Assembly: GCF_001677435.1 (NCBI RefSeq)
Contig: NZ_CP016268.1
Location: 726,001-790,000, forward strand
Length of the DNA: 64,000 nucleotides
Origin: Woeseia oceani
GTDB lineage: Bacteria; Pseudomonadota; Gammaproteobacteria; Steroidobacterales; Woeseiaceae
Direction of reading: 5' to 3'
Below are positions 32,866 to 40,693 of the stretch, one piece after another. The first letter of the stretch is position 1. Each line of letters starts with the position of its first letter. The notes below the pieces were generated by a model that did no database searches, had not been told where the DNA came from, and worked only from the letters and a program-made list of their open reading frames with translations. Both the position numbers and the translations under genes were made by a program.

Positions 32866-34623
32866 CTACTTCCAGCGATACTTCAGTTCAAGGAAGGCGC
32901 CGCGTTCGCTCATGCGGTACGGCGCGGCGGTCTGGTATTGCTTGTCGAACAGGTTCTCAATCTTGAGATTGGTCTGCCAGTTCCGGCTGATTGTAAACTG
33001 TCCAGTGAGATTCAGCAGCATATAGCCCGGCAGCGTCGATGCAATGTCTTCACGATCGCCACTGGCCAGCAACGACAGGCCTATGGCGTGCTCCCCGATG
33101 CGACGACGCAAGTTAATGGTCATACTGCGTTCGGGACGGCGCAACAGTCGACTGCCATCCGCTGCGTTTTCCGCGGTTTGTGAGATGACATCGACGCGCG
33201 CGTCGAATTGCTCGCCCGTGTAAGCCCAGCCAAGTTGCGCGCCACGCAATTCCGCCTTGTTGATGTTCTGCAGGGTGAATGATGTGAAATCAAACTCGAT
33301 CAGGTCTTCGATGTCGTTCTGGTACAGATCAAAGTGCAGTGTGTGCCGTTCGGAGACCGCAAACCGGGCACCGAGCTGCACCTCGTCCGCGACTTCCGGT
33401 TGCAGATCCGCATTGCCGCCGAAGCCAAAGCGGTCCGTCGCATCCGGCGCGCGGAACGCGTGACCCAGGCCGGCGCTCAGTGTCAGGCGTTCGTTCACAT
33501 CCAGTGCGTATTCGGCATTCCAGGTGAACTCGTTGCCGAAGGTGTCGTGGTCCGTATAGCGTCCCGCAAGGAATACGCGGTGCCGGCCAGCTTCAATGCT
33601 GTCGTGCATGAAGACGGCGCGTGTCTCGGTGTCCATGTCGAAACCGCTGCCGAAGGACAAGCTCTCGGCCGACTCGTTGGTCGCGTACACGCCGGCAGCC
33701 AGATTGTGGTTCGCGACGACCGTCGAGACCTGCCAGTCGACGCCCAGCCGTTTTGAGATGACGAAGTCAGGGGACTGGTTCTGCGCAATGTCATCCACCA
33801 TGTAGCTGACCAACAGCTTGCTGCTGCTGTTTTCGCCCAGCGGGTTGGCGAGTTCCAGTGAGCTGGTTTCGTTGCGGTAGTCCTGATCCAGTGGTGTCAG
33901 GAAGTAGTCCAGGTATTCGCTGTTGCCCGTGGCTCGCCAGTGGCGCGCAGTGAGTGTGGCATTGCCAATGCGGCGACTGCCATAGAGGTTGGCGCTGAGG
34001 TTGTCGTAGCCGCGCTCAACAGGGCTGTCCGTGCGGATCGCATAGCCGTCGGTATCCTGCCAGTCGATGGTCGCTCCAAACTCGCCCTTCTGACCGCTGG
34101 CAGCGAAACTCGTGTACGCGGTGCGAGTGCCGAAACTGCCGCCACCGGCACCGGCTTCCGCATAACCATCGCCTGCACTGCGGGTAATGACATTGATAAC
34201 GCCACCGATCGCATCCGTACCGTACAACGACGAGCGTCCACCTTTGACAATTTCAACGCGTTGAATGACTTCGGGCGAAATGTTCTGAAACGCACCGCCG
34301 CCGATGGTGCCAGGGTTCGCCCGCACACCGTCTATCAACAGCAGGGTGTGATTGCTTTCAGTGCCGCGCAGGAACACGGAGGTGGGTTGTCCCGGGCCGC
34401 CATTGCGACCAATGTCGAGGCCGGCTTCAAAACGCAGCAACTCAGCGAGATCGCTCGCCGCTGACAATTCGATTTGTTGACGATTAATTACGCTCACGGG
34501 GACGATCAGATCCTCGATAGCGCGTTCACTGCGAGTGCCGGTTACGACTATGTCGTCGTTATTGGCAAGCGAGATTGTTGGCAACAGCAATGCTGCCAGA
34601 AAAGTACCCTGGAGAGCGTTCAT
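32866..34623 (-). CDS. btuB: TonB-dependent vitamin B12 receptor BtuB
   Basis: An outer-membrane TonB-dependent transporter of about 585 aa. A signal peptide is followed by TonB-box-like DDIVVTGTR. The plug domain has SVFLRGTESNHTLLLIDGVRANPG and RVEIVKGGRSSLYGTDAIGGVINVITR. A beta-barrel follows, ending in the aromatic-terminated FLELKYRWK. ATG 34623 was selected because AGGAG (minus strand) lies 6 bp before it; an in-frame ATG at 34638 is less well placed. A cobalamin riboswitch lies in its leader, which identifies the substrate with good confidence. Confidence 0.95.
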   Translation of the reverse strand: MNALQGTFLAALLLPTISLANNDDIVVTGTRSERAIEDLIVPVSVINRQQIELSAASDLAELLRFEAGLDIGRNGGPGQPTSVFLRGTESNHTLLLIDGVRANPGTIGGGAFQNISPEVIQRVEIVKGGRSSLYGTDAIGGVINVITRSAGDGYAEAGAGGGSFGTRTAYTSFAASGQKGEFGATIDWQDTDGYAIRTDSPVERGYDNLSANLYGSRRIGNATLTARHWRATGNSEYLDYFLTPLDQDYRNETSSLELANPLGENSSSKLLVSYMVDDIAQNQSPDFVISKRLGVDWQVSTVVANHNLAAGVYATNESAESLSFGSGFDMDTETRAVFMHDSIEAGRHRVFLAGRYTDHDTFGNEFTWNAEYALDVNERLTLSAGLGHAFRAPDATDRFGFGGNADLQPEVADEVQLGARFAVSERHTLHFDLYQNDIEDLIEFDFTSFTLQNINKAELRGAQLGWAYTGEQFDARVDVISQTAENAADGSRLLRRPERSMTINLRRRIGEHAIGLSLLASGDREDIASTLPGYMLLNLTGQFTISRNWQTNLKIENLFDKQYQTAAPYRMSERGAFLELKYRWK

Positions 34624-34634
34624 AACTAACTCCT

Positions 34635-34651
34635 GCATGCCGCCCGCATGC
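34635..34651 (-). promoter_or_regulatory. hairpin immediately upstream of the btuB Shine-Dalgarno
   Basis: GCATGC is repeated around a 5-nt loop (34635-34640 and 34646-34651), forming a 6-bp stem that abuts the AGGAG ribosome site (34630-34634). It may be part of a translational expression platform of the cobalamin riboswitch. No U-tract follows, so it is not a typical terminator. Confidence 0.45.
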
Positions 34652-34752
34652 GTTTTCTGTAGACAAGAAAAGCGAAGAAACCGCGGGGTACAGGGACGTA
34701 GGCCGATGGCACGCCCGAACAGTCGCCCGCCGCGCCGTTCGCGTGTACACCG

Positions 34753-34990
34753 GGCCGGTCTCCGGGCTTACGAGCGGCTAATGCCAGTCCGCAGCGCCTT
34801 CCCGCGAAACGAACGCCAGTAGCGCTGTTTCACAGTGGCTCCGTCAAAAATGACGGGGGCTGCGGGTTAACTCGATCACCGTTGCGGGGGCAGCGCCGGC
34901 CTGGGAATGGATCATTCCGCACCGGCTTCCCGTTCACCCGGAACAATGCCATTCCGGGTTCACCTGATGTGCGCGGCACCTTAGGTGCTG
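34753..34990 (-). promoter_or_regulatory. cobalamin (AdoCbl-type) riboswitch upstream of btuB
   Basis: On the minus strand the leader contains the class hallmarks in order. AAGGTGC lies near 34980-34986, followed by GGGTGAACGGGAA and then CTGCCCCCGCAACGGT, the conserved core near 34880. GCCACTG lies near 34835 and GGGAAGGCGC near 34800. The B12 box AAGCCCGGAGACCGGCC lies at 34753-34769. Spacing and order match the canonical cobalamin element. The ~130 nt between the B12 box and the btuB start should hold the expression platform. Confidence 0.93.
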
Positions 34991-35156
34991 CTGCTTGCCC
35001 GTGTCAAGTACGCACTGTGGCAAGGGCCGGTCCTTCTGCGTTGCCTCCCTGTCGGCGGGCCTGTGAGCTGACAGATGGGCGCTGCTGGTCGATCGTCATG
35101 CGCTTGAGTCTTCCTGGCACTGCCGCCATAGTGTCGCCTTTCAGGAGGAGCTGTTA

Positions 35157-35951
35157 GTGAACGAAAGCAATACGCCCGCGGTATCACGCGAACTTGAAGT
35201 CGCCCTGGAGGCAGCGCGTGCCGCAGCGGCCATTAGCCGGAAATATTTCAATGGCAACTTTACGGTCAGCACCAAAGCGGACCGGACGCCGGTGACGCAG
35301 GCCGATGTCGAATGCGAAGAACGCATCCGCGAGATTATTCTGGGCGCGTTTCCAGCGCACGGCTTTTACGGCGAGGAAACCGGTTCAACCGGCAGGGACA
35401 GTCCTTACCTGTGGTTGGTGGATCCGATTGATGGCACGAAGGGCTTCGTTCGCCAATACCCGTTCTTTTCCACGCAGATTGCATTGATGCATGAGGGTGA
35501 ACTCGTGTTGGGCGTTTCCAGCGGCACCATGTTTGACGAGCTGGCCTTTGCCGAACGGGGCAAGGGGGCCTGGCTGAACGGCAAGCGCCTGCAGGTTAGC
35601 GATATCAATGAACTTGACCGGGCGGCGGTGTCAGCCGGCAATCTCAAGTCTCTCGCAGCAAGCTCGGGTTGGAGTGAGTACGGCAAGGTGGTGGCGAGCA
35701 CGGACCGTATTCGCGGCTATGGCGATTTCTATCACTACCATTTGCTGGCCAGCGGCAAGATCGAAGCGGTTGTGGAATCGGATGTGAACATCCTCGATGT
35801 AGCGGCGTTGTCAGTTATCGTGACCGAGGCCGGTGGCGTGTTTACCAACCTGAATGGCGCAACACCGGATCTTGAGATTCGCTCGGTACTGGCGGCAAAC
35901 CCGGATTTGCACGAAGCGCTGTTGCCACGCTTGCGCGGTTACGTCGCCTAG
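35157..35951 (+). CDS. inositol monophosphatase family phosphatase (histidinol-phosphatase-like)
   Basis: A 264-aa Mg2+-dependent phosphatase. Metal-site motifs are GEETG (Glu73/Glu74), WLVDPIDGTKGFVRQYPFF (Asp89, Asp92) and ILDVAALSVIVTEAGGVF, as in the IMPase fold. DPIDGTKGF followed by RQYPFFSTQIAL resembles HisN-type histidinol-phosphate phosphatases more than SuhB or CysQ. The substrate (histidinol phosphate, inositol phosphate or PAP) is not proven. The start is GTG behind a strong AGGAGGAG (35143-35150). It is divergent from btuB and convergent with the ABC ATPase, whose 3' end overlaps by 4 bp. Confidence 0.85.
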   Translation: MNESNTPAVSRELEVALEAARAAAAISRKYFNGNFTVSTKADRTPVTQADVECEERIREIILGAFPAHGFYGEETGSTGRDSPYLWLVDPIDGTKGFVRQYPFFSTQIALMHEGELVLGVSSGTMFDELAFAERGKGAWLNGKRLQVSDINELDRAAVSAGNLKSLAASSGWSEYGKVVASTDRIRGYGDFYHYHLLASGKIEAVVESDVNILDVAALSVIVTEAGGVFTNLNGATPDLEIRSVLAANPDLHEALLPRLRGYVA

Positions 35952-36745
35952 CGTCGCTGCCCGTTGCCGGCGGCAACAAAGAATTGCCGGTCGTGCCAGG
36001 GCAAGGCCTCCATGGGTGTCGCGTACAGGTCACTGAGCACGGCGGCGGTCAGTATCGATTCGGCAGGCCCGAGTTCCCAGCGGCCATCACCGAATAACAA
36101 CAGGCAGGACGTTGCATAACGTGCGGCAAGGTTCACGTCGTGCAAACTGGCGATCACCGTTTTGCCGCAGGCCGCCTTGTCCGCAAAAACGTTAAGCACG
36201 TCCAGTTGATGTTGCGGGTCCAGATGATTGCTTGGTTCATCGAGCAAGTACACATCCGGGGCCTGTGCCAGCACCTGTGCGACGGCAACGCGGCGACGCT
36301 CACCACCGGACAATGTTGCGATGTCACGATTGTGCAGGTTGTGCAGGTCCATGAGGCGCAGGCAATCGCTGGCAATCCCGCGGTCCGCAGCACTTTCCCA
36401 TTGCCAGCGCGGTACGTGCGGATGACGGCCGGATAACACTGTGTCAAAAACCGTGGCGGGAAAAGCGTCGTCCGAATGTTGTGGCAGCAATGCGAGCTGC
36501 CGCGCAATCGTCTGGCGGCTCAGGCCGGGCAGCGGCTGCCCAAGTAATTCAATGGTTCCCGTGGCAGGTCGTCGCAGTCCGGCCAGGGTGTGCAGGGTCA
36601 GTGATTTTCCGGCGCCATTCTGGCCGAGTACGGCGAGAAACTCGCCGGCACGTAATTCGAAATCCAGCTCGTCGACCAACGTGCGACCGGGTACCTCTAT
36701 GCGCAGTTTGCGCCCGGCCAGTACTGTGTCTGCTTGCTTGCTCAT
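35948..36745 (-). CDS. ABC transporter ATP-binding protein (FecE/BtuD-like)
   Basis: A 265-aa ATPase of the iron-siderophore/cobalamin importer family. Walker A is GQNGAGKS at 41-48; the signature is LSGGERRRVAVAQVLAQ, Walker B is VYLLDEPSNHLDPQ, and the switch His is in ASLHDVNLAARYA. No permease or binding protein is next to it. A btuF gene lies about 4 kb away and a FecCD-type permease about 16 kb away, so it is a candidate BtuD. This partnership is inference; an iron chelate or heme is the alternative. Confidence 0.85.
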   Translation of the reverse strand: MSKQADTVLAGRKLRIEVPGRTLVDELDFELRAGEFLAVLGQNGAGKSLTLHTLAGLRRPATGTIELLGQPLPGLSRQTIARQLALLPQHSDDAFPATVFDTVLSGRHPHVPRWQWESAADRGIASDCLRLMDLHNLHNRDIATLSGGERRRVAVAQVLAQAPDVYLLDEPSNHLDPQHQLDVLNVFADKAACGKTVIASLHDVNLAARYATSCLLLFGDGRWELGPAESILTAAVLSDLYATPMEALPWHDRQFFVAAGNGQRR

Positions 36746-36795
36746 GCGTTGCAGGCTAGCGGCAAAGCCGCGGTGGCGCCAGTCGCTTGGGCGCG

Positions 36796-37566
36796 TCAGC
36801 GTAGCAGCCGGATCTCGGTGGCCGTTTGTTCGCCGATCAGTACGTACTTCAGGCTGCGCGGGATGACCGCATCGTCGTCAGCCAGCGCAATACGGCCGCC
36901 CATGATTTCCGCAAACCGTTGCGGATAGCGCGGCTTGCGATCCGGTTCGGCGTAGCCCTCCGGAAAGCGCGGCAGGCCGTTTGCCGCTTCGTACTTGTCG
37001 GTCGCGCCGAGCGTGTGCAGAAACTCATGCGTGATGATGACGTTGTTACTGCCGTCATACCGGCGACCGGCGAAGCCGTTGACAATGCCGACCATGCCTT
37101 TTTGCAGGCCGACGGAATTTTCCAGCAGAAAGTCAGATGCCGGCGCATGGTAACGGACAAATATTCTGACATCCGGCGCTGGTGAATCCTGCGGGTTGGC
37201 CACGCGGTATGCCCACCAGCGCATGCGCAGGCTCCACCACATGACTGTCAGCTTGCTGTGCGCATCCGGCAGTGCCGGGGGCTGTTCACTGATGAGCGAA
37301 CCCAGTTCGATTCGAACAGGTCGTTTGAGGTCGTGACCGTAACGTTCAACTTCGCGGCTGACAAAGGATTCGATGCCGGAGAACTGTTCGGCCGAAAGCT
37401 GCTGAATATAGTCAGCGCTGATCTGGCTGCCATCCGCATTGATCGGGTAGATTTTTACCCACAGGCTGTTATTCCAGTCTGTGCTGCGGGCTTGTGACAG
37501 CCACGTTGAGGTCAGCACCATCCCCAGAATAAACAGCAGTATCGTTACCCGTATGGCCTTGAACAT
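36796..37566 (-). CDS. membrane-anchored protein with HExxH-type putative protease motif
   Basis: A 256-aa protein not assigned to a named family. An N-terminal membrane anchor or uncleaved signal (~5-22, IRVTILLFILGMVLTSTWL) puts the rest outside the cytoplasm. HEFLHTLGATD gives His180, Glu181, His184 and a possible third ligand Asp190, in the HExxHxxGxxD arrangement of zinc metallopeptidases. A Trp-rich segment MWWSLRMRWWAYRV precedes it at 109-122. The sequence looks intact, so a secreted or membrane-tethered protease is plausible but unproven. The next gene on the strand, the FecE-like ATPase, starts 51 bp away. Confidence 0.7.
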   Translation of the reverse strand: MFKAIRVTILLFILGMVLTSTWLSQARSTDWNNSLWVKIYPINADGSQISADYIQQLSAEQFSGIESFVSREVERYGHDLKRPVRIELGSLISEQPPALPDAHSKLTVMWWSLRMRWWAYRVANPQDSPAPDVRIFVRYHAPASDFLLENSVGLQKGMVGIVNGFAGRRYDGSNNVIITHEFLHTLGATDKYEAANGLPRFPEGYAEPDRKPRYPQRFAEIMGGRIALADDDAVIPRSLKYVLIGEQTATEIRLLR

Positions 37567-37664
37567 GAGTCTGCAACAGTCTTGAACGACAGTGAATTAC
37601 GCCTGCTGAACGCATTGCGTGCCAGCGAGCAGTTCGCAGTTTGTATGAATGCCCGCGTTTTCGC

Positions 37665-39245
37665 TTACGGCCGGAGTGGATTCTCCGGGTCGGGAACTTG
37701 TCGCGCCGCGCTTGCCTGCTCGAAGGCGTACGCCAGCCGGATGAGTTCGGCTTCACTGTAGGCACCGCCGATGAAGGACAGGCCGACCGGTAGTCCCTGG
37801 ACCTGTCCGGCTGGCACGGTAATGCTCGCGTAACCCGAGATGGCGGCCAGCGAGGAGCTGCCCACGCTAAAGGTGTCGCCGTTGATGTGATCGGTGAGCC
37901 AGGCCGGGCCATTGGAGGGCGCGATCAATGCGTCGAGCTGCTGTTCCTTGAGCGCGTTGTTGATGCCGTCGCGTGCGATGCTCTTGCTGTCAGCCAGCGC
38001 GTTCAAATAAGCCGCTTCAGTCAGCGGGCCTTTGGCATTGGCGCGGATCAAGAGTTCCTGGCCGAAAAAGGGCATTACCGCGTCCGCATGTTCGTCATTG
38101 AACGCGATCAGTTCGCTCAGACTGGAAATCGGCGCGTTTGATTCTTCGAAGTATTTGTTGAGGTCGGACTTGAACTCGTACAGGAGAACTTCAAACTCGG
38201 CATCGCCCATGCCGTCGGTATCGATCTCGACCGGATCAACAATGTCGGCACCCAGCGATTGCAGCAACGCAATATTCGCTGTGAAGATTTCCTCCACCGC
38301 GTCATTGTTGCCGGCGCCACCGTATCTGCGGAGTACGCCAATGCGCTTTCCCTGCAGCGCGTCAGTCCGCAGGTTGGCCGCATAGTCCGGTAGCGACGCC
38401 GGGCGATCGGTACTGGCAGGGTCATTGTCGTCTCTGGCAGCCAAAGCGTTCAGCAGGATGGCGGCATCGTGCACGGTCCGGGCCATAGGGCCCGCGGTGT
38501 CCTGACTGTGGGCAATCGGAATGATGCCGTCGCGGCTGACCAAGCCCAGGGTTGGCTTGATGCCCACGATGCCATTGATCGATGCAGGACAAACGATGGA
38601 GCCGTCGGTTTCCGTGCCGATGGCAAGAACGCTCAGATTGGCGGCAACCGCGACCGCGGAACCCGACGATGAGCCGCACGGGTTGCGGCGTGGGTCGTAG
38701 GCATTGCCGGTCTGGCCACCCAGGCTGCTCCAGCCGCTGGACGAATTGGTTGAGCGGAAGTTGGCCCACTCACTCAGGTTGGTCTTCGCCAGAATAATGG
38801 CACCGGCTTCACGCAGTTGCTCGACGAGGAAGGCATCGTCCGCGGCGCGGTGGTCCGCCAGCGCGAGTGAGCCGGCGCTGGTTGCCAGCGTGTCGCCCGT
38901 ATCGATGTTTGCTTTAAGTACAACCGGAATGCCATGCAATGGCCCTCGGACTTTGCCGTCGCGTCGTTCATTGTCCAGCGTATCGGCGATGCTCCGGGCG
39001 TCAGGATTCACCTCGATGACAGAGCGCAGATTCACACCACTGTGATCGATACGCTGGATTCTTTGCAGGTAGTAGTCGGTCAGGCGGCGGGCGGTCAGTT
39101 CGCCGTTCTGCATGGCACGCTGCAAGTCGGCAACAGTGGCTTCTTCGTAGGACTGCACGGTTGGGCCTGCACAGGCAGCCAGTAACAGGGTCGCTACAGC
39201 CACGACTGTGTACCGCACCAGGTCTTTCCGGGACCGATTTATCAT
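37665..39245 (-). CDS. amidase signature family lipoprotein
   Basis: About 526 aa. The signal peptide ends in a lipobox LLLAACAGP, so the enzyme is probably periplasmic and lipid-anchored. It has the full amidase-signature domain: the Lys of the Ser-cisSer-Lys triad in IPVVLKANIDTGD, the Gly/Ser stretch NPCGSSSGSAVAVAANLS, and TETDGSIVCPASINGIVGIKPTLG with the nucleophilic Ser. It hydrolyses amide bonds of unknown substrates; GatA is excluded by the export signal and the lack of gatB/C. ATG 39245, behind a purine-rich GAGAGGG, was preferred to an upstream ATG 13 codons earlier. Confidence 0.88.
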   Translation of the reverse strand: MINRSRKDLVRYTVVAVATLLLAACAGPTVQSYEEATVADLQRAMQNGELTARRLTDYYLQRIQRIDHSGVNLRSVIEVNPDARSIADTLDNERRDGKVRGPLHGIPVVLKANIDTGDTLATSAGSLALADHRAADDAFLVEQLREAGAIILAKTNLSEWANFRSTNSSSGWSSLGGQTGNAYDPRRNPCGSSSGSAVAVAANLSVLAIGTETDGSIVCPASINGIVGIKPTLGLVSRDGIIPIAHSQDTAGPMARTVHDAAILLNALAARDDNDPASTDRPASLPDYAANLRTDALQGKRIGVLRRYGGAGNNDAVEEIFTANIALLQSLGADIVDPVEIDTDGMGDAEFEVLLYEFKSDLNKYFEESNAPISSLSELIAFNDEHADAVMPFFGQELLIRANAKGPLTEAAYLNALADSKSIARDGINNALKEQQLDALIAPSNGPAWLTDHINGDTFSVGSSSLAAISGYASITVPAGQVQGLPVGLSFIGGAYSEAELIRLAYAFEQASAARQVPDPENPLRP

Positions 39246-39335
39246 CACAACCCTCTCTACTGTCCGGCACGATTGCCGACGCACACCAGATGCTGAGACT
39301 AGTGTGAGGAGCGAGGTACTGCAAGCAAGCCGCGG

Positions 39336-40112
39336 TCAGCGCGGTTTACGAAATTTCAACACGAAACGATCGGTCTTCCCGCGCAGGTCAGGTTCGAAAA
39401 CGGTACGGCTGTAGTCGTCCGCCGGATTGCGCAAAACGTTGCTCTGCTCCTCAAGTATGAAGCCGGCTGCTTCGACTTCCGCGATTACCAGCGCCGGATC
39501 GATACGGTGCGTTGTGCCGCCGGTTTCGCGTGGCGACCCTGCCGCGGCATAGTGGTCGACTATGCCCAAGACAGCACCCGGTTTGGCGCCACGATGGAGT
39601 TCGGCAAGGAGTTTCTCGCCGTCGATTCTTGGCCAGCCGCCGTCGGCATCGACGTAGTAAATATCGTGGTATGACAGCACCATCAGAATAGCGTCCAGAC
39701 TGTTCGCCTGCAGTTCGAGTTCATTGTTCTCGGCCATCAGCGAGACGACGTTCGGCAGTCTGTTATCGGCGTAACGGACTGACGTTTCAGCGTTGGCCAT
39801 ACGAGCATAGGCGTCGTTGCTGTGAGCAACGACTTTACCCTTGCTGCCGACAACGTAGGACAGCAACTCGGTGTAGTAGCCGCCACCGGAATACAGGTCA
39901 AGCACGGACATTCCGGGTTTGATACCGAGGAAGTTGAGAACGGCCCCGGGTTGCCGGCCGGCGTCGCGTTGCCGGTCTTTCTCACTGCGCGCCATGTTGT
40001 CGACGGCTGCCGTATACATGTCGGTCTTGTTGACGGCGTCGGCCGCCGCCCCGTTTGCAGTGCAGCTCAATAGAGCCAGCAACGCGTAAAAGGTGATCGG
40101 TTTTGCACTCAT
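39336..40112 (-). CDS. exported class I methyltransferase-like protein (COG4798 type)
   Basis: A 258-aa protein with an apparent cleavable signal peptide (ITFYALLALLSCTANGAAA) in front of a Rossmann methyltransferase fold. SAM motif I is VLDLYSGGGYYTELL (~70-84). Other elements are LDAILMVLSYHDIYYVD, then GAVLGIVDHYA, and finally the acidic-aromatic C-terminus with RFVLKFRKP. Homologues are annotated as predicted methyltransferases. Export is odd because SAM is cytosolic, so the fold may bind another ligand or the leader may not direct export. The gene is isolated, 90 bp upstream of the amidase gene on the same strand. Confidence 0.78.
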   Translation of the reverse strand: MSAKPITFYALLALLSCTANGAAADAVNKTDMYTAAVDNMARSEKDRQRDAGRQPGAVLNFLGIKPGMSVLDLYSGGGYYTELLSYVVGSKGKVVAHSNDAYARMANAETSVRYADNRLPNVVSLMAENNELELQANSLDAILMVLSYHDIYYVDADGGWPRIDGEKLLAELHRGAKPGAVLGIVDHYAAAGSPRETGGTTHRIDPALVIAEVEAAGFILEEQSNVLRNPADDYSRTVFEPDLRGKTDRFVLKFRKPR

Positions 40113-40693
40113 CCTTCATTCCCCCGCAAAGTCGTTGATTGCCGTGCTGCGGGTAAGACTGGTTTTGGCGGGCAAAGTGCGGCGCTAGTTCATTTTGGAA
40201 TGAGCAAATAAAAAGCCCCGCAACGTGGTTGCGGGGCTAGTCTCTCTTTAGTCAGAGAGGTAGCTGGAATTCCGGATCACAGGCACAAAACTGAATTATT
40301 ATTATTGGATTTTGATCTTATTATTTTGTGATTGTTTTTCTTCTGGCGTCTAAATCCTGTTTGTAATGAATCCGTTTACCGGGGCCAACTACACTTCGCT
40401 TGGGCAGTACATACAAAGCAAGAGCTATGCCAACCCGCTCTTTTAAACCGGTTTTCAAGCGCTTACAGAAAATATTGCGTGTGCTGACCGAGCAGTGTGG
40501 ATTGCTTTGTAAACAAACCCGACAGCGGGCGTCGGGCAATACCGCCGTTGCGCCGGCCGCTGCTCCGTAACTCTTTGATAATGCTAGTCAATAGTGTCGG
40601 CGCACGATTGTCGCGTTGAAAACGCGGCGATTGATTATGTTTAATTCTGTCGCAAGCGGGCGACAGTGCTGACGAGAGCCGCCGCCTGTCAAA
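40113..40693. other. 581-bp low-GC intergenic region with a terminator and possible tiny ORFs
   Basis: Visibly more AT-rich than its surroundings, especially 40295-40345. It holds an intrinsic terminator (below) and a second hairpin (CTCTCT ... AGAGAG, about 40241-40259). A minus-strand frame at 40321-40539 could encode up to 72 aa (ending KQDLDARRKTITK), and a plus-strand frame from ATG 40426 could encode 47 aa (MPTRSFKPVFKRLQ...). They overlap, neither has a recognisable family and neither is preceded by a clear ribosome site, so neither is called as a gene. Confidence 0.45.
40211..40238 (-). terminator. intrinsic terminator for minus-strand transcription
   Basis: A perfect 10-bp GC-rich stem, GCCCCGCAAC / GTTGCGGGGC around a GTG loop, is followed on the minus strand by UUUUUAUUUG. 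It would end a transcript coming from the amidohydrolase gene or from a small unidentified minus-strand gene between 40.3 and 40.6 kb. Confidence 0.85.

Noticed and set aside
40321..40569. Overlapping small frames on both strands (72 aa minus, 47 aa plus)
   Set aside because: They overlap each other, lack family matches and clear ribosome sites, and sit in an AT-rich non-coding interval. They are kept only as a note in that interval.
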